From the NCBI GenBank assembly GCA_001803815.1, contig MHEL01000133.1, forward strand, positions 1-7,008: a stretch of DNA of 7,008 nucleotides, read 5' to 3'. This stretch comes from Nitrospirae bacterium RBG_19FT_COMBO_42_15 (GTDB lineage Bacteria; Nitrospirota; CAKKRA01; 9FT-COMBO-42-15). Position 1 is the stretch's first letter; every line of letters starts with the position of its first letter. Shown here in pieces: positions 4,750-7,008 of this stretch. Below the pieces are notes generated by a model. That model did no database searches and was not told where the DNA came from. It saw only the letters and a program-made list of their open reading frames with translations. The position numbers and the translations under genes were made by a program.

Positions 4750-6303
4750 ATGAAGTTTGAGGATTTTTCTTTAAGCAAAGAGACATTGAAATCCATATCT
4801 GAAATAGGGTTTGAGGAGCCAACGCCGATTCAGGTTTCTACAATACCTCTGATATTAAGAGGCATGGATATTGTGGGCCAGGCGCAGACAGGCACAGGCA
4901 AGACCGCTGCATTCGGCATTCCTATTACGGAAAAATGCCAGAGAGGCAGGAATCCATTCGCCCTTATTCTTGAACCTACAAGGGAGCTTGCAGTTCAGGT
5001 GGCGCAGGAGATTAACATGATAGGCAAACACAAGAATATCAGTGTATTGCCAGTTTACGGCGGAAAGTCTATTGAAAGCCAGATAAAGGCATTAAGGCGC
5101 GGGGTGAATGTAATCATCGGGACCCCGGGGCGACTTATAGACCATATGAGGAGAAAGACTATTTCTCTATCTGATATAAAAATGGTGATTCTTGATGAGG
5201 CAGATGAGATGCTGAATATGGGCTTTATTGATGATATTGAGCTAATATTAAAAGCCATTCCTGCTGAAAGGCAGACGCTCTTGTTTTCTGCAACAATGCC
5301 GCAGCCGATAATGAATATTGCAAAAAGATATATGAAAGCGCCTGAAAAGGTGCGGATAAATCCAAAGGATATTGTTGTGGCAAAGATAAAGCAGGTATTC
5401 TATGAGGTGAGGGAATCAGAAAAGATAAATGCCCTTTCAAGGCTGCTTGATGTTGAAGACCCTCAGCTTGCCATTGTCTTCTGCCATACAAAGCGCGAGG
5501 TTGATGATGTTTCAATGAAGCTCGGCCAGATGGGATACAATGCAAATGCCCTTCATGGCGATTTTACGCAGTCAAGAAGGGATGAGGTTATGGATAAGTT
5601 TAAAAAGGGCCTGCTTGATGTGCTTGTTGCAACAGATGTTGCTGCGAGGGGGCTTGACATTAAAAATGTAACCCATGTTATTAACTACAGCATCCCTCAG
5701 AATCCTGAAAGCTATGTTCACAGGATTGGAAGGACAGGAAGGGCAGGCAAGTCAGGTATGGCAATAACCTTTGTTACACCGAGGGAGTACAGGCACCTGA
5801 AAATGATTGAAAAGACCGCTATGACCACAATTGACAGAAAGAGACTGCCATCTTCACAGGATGTTATTAAGGCAAAAGAAAAGAATATAATAAAAGAGCT
5901 TTCTGAAATAATTAAGGAGAAAAAACATGCCGGCTATCTATCAGCAGTTAAAGAGCTGTCAGACGGCTACAGCCCTGATGACATTGCAGCAGCAGCGCTT
6001 TATGCTGCATACGGTGAGGTAAAGGAGGGGCCTTCTGAAGAGAAGTATGCAAAGGGCGGGATGGTGCGTTTGTTCATGACAATCGGCAGACAAGACAAGA
6101 TTAAGGTTGCTGATATTGCAAAGTCTATTGCATCAGAGGCAAACATCCCTCACGCAAAAATCGGGAACATAGATGTCTTTGATAAATTCACCTTCTTTGA
6201 GGTTCCAGAAGAGCTTGCAGACCATGTAATACGCTCTGTTGACGACATGCTGGTGAAGGGCAGGAGGATAAAAGTCCAGCAGGCAAGGGCAAAAAGGCAG
6301 TGA
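4750..6303 (+). CDS. deaD: DEAD-box ATP-dependent RNA helicase with DbpA-like RNA-binding domain (CsdA/DeaD type)
   Basis: This enzyme uses ATP to unwind short RNA duplexes locally and typically acts in ribosome assembly, RNA decay or cold adaptation. In 517 residues every family motif is seen: Q motif GFEEPTPIQ (20-28), Walker A AQTGTGKT (45-52), PTRELA (76-81), TPGR (125-128), DEAD (149-152), SAT (180-182), IVFCHTK (242-248), ATDVAARGLDI (294-304) and HRIGRTGR (324-331). A lysine-rich helical linker (about 370-435) follows. The C-terminal segment from about 437 (MVRLFMTIGRQDKI to GRRIKVQQARAK) has the pattern of the DbpA RNA-binding domain, an RRM-like fold shared by DbpA, CsdA and YxiN. 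That domain recognises 23S rRNA hairpin 92 in DbpA, but RNA specificity here cannot be read from sequence. The long arginine/glycine tail of E. coli CsdA is absent. The symbol is by family and not proof of orthology. There is no clear terminator before the tRNA promoter. Confidence 0.95.
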   Translation: MKFEDFSLSKETLKSISEIGFEEPTPIQVSTIPLILRGMDIVGQAQTGTGKTAAFGIPITEKCQRGRNPFALILEPTRELAVQVAQEINMIGKHKNISVLPVYGGKSIESQIKALRRGVNVIIGTPGRLIDHMRRKTISLSDIKMVILDEADEMLNMGFIDDIELILKAIPAERQTLLFSATMPQPIMNIAKRYMKAPEKVRINPKDIVVAKIKQVFYEVRESEKINALSRLLDVEDPQLAIVFCHTKREVDDVSMKLGQMGYNANALHGDFTQSRRDEVMDKFKKGLLDVLVATDVAARGLDIKNVTHVINYSIPQNPESYVHRIGRTGRAGKSGMAITFVTPREYRHLKMIEKTAMTTIDRKRLPSSQDVIKAKEKNIIKELSEIIKEKKHAGYLSAVKELSDGYSPDDIAAAALYAAYGEVKEGPSEEKYAKGGMVRLFMTIGRQDKIKVADIAKSIASEANIPHAKIGNIDVFDKFTFFEVPEELADHVIRSVDDMLVKGRRIKVQQARAKRQ

Positions 6304-6322
6304 GACGCTAAACAATTTTTAT

Positions 6323-6352
6323 TTGACAAGTTCAGGCTTACTTTGCTATATT
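6323..6352 (+). promoter_or_regulatory. Predicted promoter of the tRNA cluster
   Basis: TTGACA (6323-6328, perfect) and TATATT (6347-6352, five of six matches) are separated by 18 bp. Transcription would start near 6359, about 8 bp before tRNA-Gly. It begins only 20 bp after the helicase stop codon and is the strongest promoter match in the window, as expected for stable RNA. Confidence 0.7.
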
Positions 6353-6367
6353 ATCTTAATTTTTTAA

Positions 6368-6442
<75 letters not shown>

Positions 6443-6449
6443 AATTTTT

Positions 6450-6550
6450 AGTTCAGAGTGCTGAGTTTGGAGTTCGGAGTTAAATATTCACATTTAGTAA
6501 CTCCAGACTCCTATTTTTATCTTTACACTCCCAACTCATAACTCTAAACT
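6450..6550. repeat. ~100-bp imperfect inverted-repeat element between tRNA-Gly and tRNA-Cys
   Basis: The left arm 6450-6473 and right arm 6527-6550 are reverse complements at 20 of 24 positions. Inside, GGAGTTCGGAGTTA (6469-6482) faces TAACTCCAGACTCC (6498-6511), 12 of 14 matching. The arms are built from short GAGTT-like blocks repeated every 8 or so bases, so several alternative pairings are possible. It is non-coding and fills most of the 122-bp spacer. It would lie inside the polycistronic pre-tRNA if the three tRNAs are co-transcribed. Confidence 0.75.
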
Positions 6551-6564
6551 ATAAACTTGAAAGT

Positions 6565-6639
6565 GGCGGCGTACCCAAGTGGTAAGGGAGCAGTCTGCAA
6601 AACTGCGATGCAGCGGTTCAAATCCGCTCGCCGCCTCCA
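6565..6639 (+). tRNA. tRNA-Cys (anticodon GCA)
   Basis: The acceptor GGCGGCG (6565-6571) pairs with CGCCGCC (6629-6635), followed by discriminator T and an encoded CCA (6637-6639). The anticodon arm is GCAGT/ACTGC with loop CTGCAAA and anticodon GCA at 6597-6599. The T arm carries GGTTCAAATCC. It has no obvious promoter of its own: the DNA before it is the inverted-repeat element. Confidence 0.97.
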
Positions 6640-6643
6640 TAAT

Positions 6644-6733
6644 GCCGGAGTGGCGGAATCTGGTAGACGCAAGGGACTTAAAATCCCTCGGGGGGTAACT
6701 CCCGTGCCGGTTCAATTCCGGCCTCCGGCACCA
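6644..6733 (+). tRNA. tRNA-Leu (anticodon UAA)
   Basis: The acceptor GCCGGAG (6644-6650) pairs with CTCCGGC (6723-6729), followed by discriminator A and an encoded CCA (6731-6733). The anticodon arm is AGGGA/TCCCT with loop CTTAAAA and anticodon TAA at 6679-6681. The long variable arm (around GGGGGTAACTCCC) marks it as a class II tRNA, and discriminator A is standard for leucine. It starts 4 bp after tRNA-Cys, so the two must be processed from one transcript. Confidence 0.97.
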
Positions 6734-7008
6734 AGTTTTCAATTAAAAATCTTCTACCCCACCTTAAAAGTAAAGATGCTATCCACTTAACATGATTTTT
6801 ATACATACAATCATGCAATGATTAGGTTATTTTATAAGGCTTATGCAGGGTTTAATATGGGAATAATGGGGACACATCCCCTAATCTTTTATAATGCTTA
6901 ATTAATGTACTGGGAGCCACGCCTTCAAAAATCTTTTTTCAGAATTAGCATGAGCAGGGCATCTGCAAGCCTGATTCTAAGAGTGAAGCATAGCGAAAGG
7001 CATCAGAG
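6734..7008. other. Tail region without a recognisable gene
   Basis: The sequence is AT-rich. It contains CATGATT (6791-6797) facing AATCATG (6809-6815), with a further ATGATT at 6818-6823 that pairs with the same central block. A GGGGA-CACA-TCCCC hairpin lies at 6868-6881. No convincing terminator follows tRNA-Leu. A 20-codon frame from ATG 6950 to the edge has no ribosome binding site. On the minus strand a short frame ending at the stop 6945-6947 enters from the edge, but it is too short to identify. Confidence 0.6.

Noticed and set aside
6557..6790. Open frames across the tRNA-Cys and tRNA-Leu genes (plus strand, and minus strand 6536-6742)
   Set aside because: They translate structural tRNA sequence. 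Both tRNAs fold fully with CCA ends, so these are false coding calls.
6897..6908. CTTAATTAATGT shared between 2314-2325 and 6897-6908
   Set aside because: A 12-base match of AT-rich sequence can occur by chance, and no GTCATTCC unit follows the second copy.
6950..7008. Possible gene start ATG at 6950
   Set aside because: There is no Shine-Dalgarno, only 20 codons are visible, and the residue pattern does not suggest a known family. It cannot be supported within the window.
6945..7008. Minus-strand frame ending at 6945-6947 as the C-terminus of a neighbouring gene
   Set aside because: Only about 20 residues are visible and they show no conserved motif. A random open frame of this length is expected.

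Overview
The window carries a heme/siroheme biosynthesis operon on the minus strand, a divergent DEAD-box RNA helicase gene on the plus strand, and a three-gene tRNA cluster downstream of the helicase. The DNA is moderately AT-rich. The genes point to a Gram-negative bacterium with System II cytochrome c maturation and C5-pathway (glutamyl-tRNA) tetrapyrrole synthesis. The order ccsA-hemA-hemC-cobA/hemD is known from deltaproteobacterial and Nitrospirota-type genomes, and that is my best guess at lineage. It is an inference, since no rRNA or marker protein here settles it.

Minus strand, read from 4661 down to 1: a sigma70-like promoter (4632-4661) and a perfect 13-bp stem-loop (4593-4623) precede ccsA (likely start 4578). 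hemA follows after 4 bp (3737-2430). A 335-bp gap is filled almost entirely with repeat-type hairpins. hemC (2094-1165, TTG start) follows and overlaps cobA by ATGA (start 1168). The proteins form one pathway. HemA makes glutamate-1-semialdehyde from glutamyl-tRNA, HemC polymerises porphobilinogen, HemD closes uroporphyrinogen III, and the CobA domain methylates it towards siroheme, cobalamin or heme d1. CcsA helps deliver heme to c-type cytochromes.

The cobA gene should encode a CobA-HemD fusion, but its HemD part is broken. The frame ends at 236, while recognisable HemD sequence continues in the -1 frame from 251 to the window edge. About two dozen residues expected between the two parts are missing. 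The switch falls exactly on a correctly phased A AAA AAG heptamer, the classic -1 slippery sequence. A deletion, an assembly error or slippage on the A-run could explain this.

Plus strand: a CsdA/DbpA-type DEAD-box helicase (4750-6303) with a DbpA-like RNA-binding domain has its own promoter and strong ribosome binding site. Then come a near-consensus promoter and tRNA-Gly(GCC), tRNA-Cys(GCA) and tRNA-Leu(UAA), the same order and anticodons as the E. coli glyW-cysT-leuZ operon. A ~100-bp inverted-repeat element lies between the Gly and Cys genes. The last 275 bp show no convincing gene, only small inverted repeats.

I see no defence system, CRISPR array, prophage or complete transposase. The unusual content is the disrupted CobA-HemD fusion and the density of small palindromic repeats inside functional operons.
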